In this document: one piece after another, positions 5,657 through 6,641 of the stretch | How the letters are laid out: each line of letters starts with the position of its first letter | How positions within the stretch are numbered: the first letter of the stretch is position 1 | Source: Acidobacteriota bacterium | Lineage (GTDB): Bacteria; Acidobacteriota; Vicinamibacteria; Vicinamibacterales; CAVVIG01 | Length of the DNA: 6,641 nt | NCBI GenBank assembly: GCA_003222455.1 | Contig: QHWF01000311.1 | Coordinates: 1 to 6,641 of the forward strand | Direction of reading: 5' to 3' | Program-made: the position numbers and the translations under genes | The notes under the pieces: generated by a model | What the model was told of the DNA's origin: nothing | The model's database searches: none | The model's input: the letters and a program-made list of their open reading frames with translations, nothing else

Positions 5657-6641
5657 ACTCGAGAACAGCAGCGCCCCGACGATCAGCGCGGCGCCGCCAC
5701 CCAGCAGTTGCTCCCTCGTTGCACCGGCGACGATCGCCAGCGACACGATCATGGCCAGTGCCGGGACCAGCGGACCGAGCGGCGCCACAAACGTGGCCGG
5801 TTTCACGACGGTGGCGAATTGCGGCGATCGCAGGCGCAGCGTCGCCGCGGCGACGCCGGTGTACGTGACGAGCCGGGCGACCGCACTCACGACCGCGAGT
5901 TTCGCGAACGATCCGCTGAGGGCGAGCGTCACCGCCACGATCGACGTGAACAGGACGGCGTTCGCCGGGGTGCGAAAGCGCGGATGCACCCGGCCGAAGA
6001 ATGCGGGAAGCTCGCCGTGTTCGGCGAGCGCGAAGAGCATCCGCGACCCGGTCAGGATCTGACCGGCATTGTTGCCGGTCATCGACACAACGGATCCCGC
6101 GCCTATCAACAGCGCGCCACCGCTGCCGAGGAACAGCGCCGCCGCGTCAGCCATCGGCGTGCTGTGCGCGGCGAGATCGGGCAAGACGCTCTGCGCCACC
6201 ACCTGAGCGAGCGTCATCACCGTCATCACCGCGAGAATCGTCATGATGAGCGCCGACGGCACGTGACGCCGTGGATCGAGCGCCTCGCCTGCCGGGACCG
6301 GTACGACGTCGTAGCCGCCGTAGACGAAAATCATCAGCAGCGCCGCCGCGGAGAATTGACGAAGCGAGATCGGCGGCAGCGCGGTCAGCGCGCCCGCGAG
6401 CGAGCGGAGCGGGGCGACGGGGTCCCAGCGAGCGACCGAGCCGGGGTGTGGGGCGGAGCCCCACGTTAATACGACGAACCGCAGTCCGGCGATGATGAAC
6501 AGCGCCAGCGGCAGCAGCTTGCCGATCGTCAAGGCGTTCACGACCCAGGCGCTCTGCCGGATGCCGACCACGTTCACCCAGGTGAGCGCGGCGGTCACAC
6601 CGATCAGCAGCACGGCGCGCGGCCAGTCGGCCGTCATCGCG
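5630..6641 (-). CDS. APC-superfamily amino acid permease (C-terminal part, cut by window edge)
   Basis: The minus-strand frame is open from the window edge to TAA at 5632-5630, about 336 residues, so the N-terminal helices are outside. Numbering from the ATG at 6637, which is probably internal, hydrophobic segments lie at about 8-24, 32-52, 95-112, 128-150, 172-190, 226-243, 246-266, 283-303 and 309-325. FVYGGYDVVPVPAGEALDPRRHVP (104-127) contains the APC hallmark FxYGG...AGEAxxPxRxxP. The segment SMTGNNAGQILTGSRMLFALAEHG (185-208) matches the conserved region in which APC carriers place a helix and the SRxxFAxAxxG motif. It is an inner-membrane secondary transporter, probably for amino acids; the substrate cannot be told. 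The loop at 55-92 is long and contains a DNA palindrome. The last eight residues are encoded by a degenerate copy of the neighbouring 24-bp repeat. Confidence 0.92.
   Translation of the reverse strand, partial: AMTADWPRAVLLIGVTAALTWVNVVGIRQSAWVVNALTIGKLLPLALFIIAGLRFVVLTWGSAPHPGSVARWDPVAPLRSLAGALTALPPISLRQFSAAALLMIFVYGGYDVVPVPAGEALDPRRHVPSALIMTILAVMTVMTLAQVVAQSVLPDLAAHSTPMADAAALFLGSGGALLIGAGSVVSMTGNNAGQILTGSRMLFALAEHGELPAFFGRVHPRFRTPANAVLFTSIVAVTLALSGSFAKLAVVSAVARLVTYTGVAAATLRLRSPQFATVVKPATFVAPLGPLVPALAMIVSLAIVAGATREQLLGGGAALIVGALLFSSQPSGRRER
6448..6464. repeat. Perfect 7-bp-arm palindrome inside the permease gene
   Basis: GTGGGGCGGAGCCCCAC has two 7-bp arms around a GGA loop. It lies in coding sequence for the long loop between two permease helices (around residues 58-64, TWGSAPH). 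It could be a small dispersed palindromic repeat that landed in a tolerant loop, or chance in GC-rich DNA. Confidence 0.6.

Noticed and set aside
5576..6469. A 297-codon plus-strand frame opposite the permease
   Set aside because: Its translation is dominated by Arg and His and begins within the tandem repeat. The minus-strand reading gives a proper membrane carrier with the APC motifs.

Overview
The window is GC-rich bacterial chromosomal DNA with tightly packed genes. I see no phage, plasmid, transposase, CRISPR or RNA gene. The gene mix (a DinB-like metalloprotein, an exported epoxide-hydrolase-like protein, an exported M14-type deacylase, a PilT-type ATPase) and the repeat-rich spacers would fit an uncultured soil-type bacterium such as an acidobacterium. 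That assignment is a guess from style, not a result.

Layout. (1) Positions 1-673, minus strand: the N-terminal part of an exported succinylglutamate desuccinylase/aspartoacylase-family protein, cut by the window edge. (2) 674-908: a divergent spacer that is unusually AT-rich and filled with 7-bp repeats in two inverted arms. (3) 909-3167, plus strand: a probable three-gene operon of a DinB-like protein, an epoxide-hydrolase-like alpha/beta hydrolase (4-nt overlap) and a DUF2461/TIGR02453 protein (10-nt gap). (4) 3168-3256: a short spacer with a weak inverted repeat. (5) 3257-4393, plus: a PilT/PilU-type ATPase. (6) 4394-4543: a spacer holding a 23-bp tandem repeat of four good copies. (7) 4544-5473, plus: a PLP-dependent threonine/serine dehydratase. 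(8) 5471-5656: a palindromic repeat element between two convergent genes. (9) 5630-6641, minus: the C-terminal part of an APC-superfamily amino acid permease, cut by the window edge.

The genes do not form one evident pathway. The dehydratase and the permease could both serve amino-acid use, but they are convergent and so not co-transcribed. The DinB/hydrolase/DUF2461 trio is the only clear transcription unit, and no biochemical link between its members is known to me.

The most interesting structure is between the genes. Three spacers carry three different repeat types: inverted 7-mers, a 23-bp direct tandem array, and a 24-bp/36-bp palindromic element. In the last one the repeat itself supplies the TAA stop codons of both converging genes, and a mutated copy has been read into the permease C-terminus. 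I found no convincing new defence or biosynthetic system.
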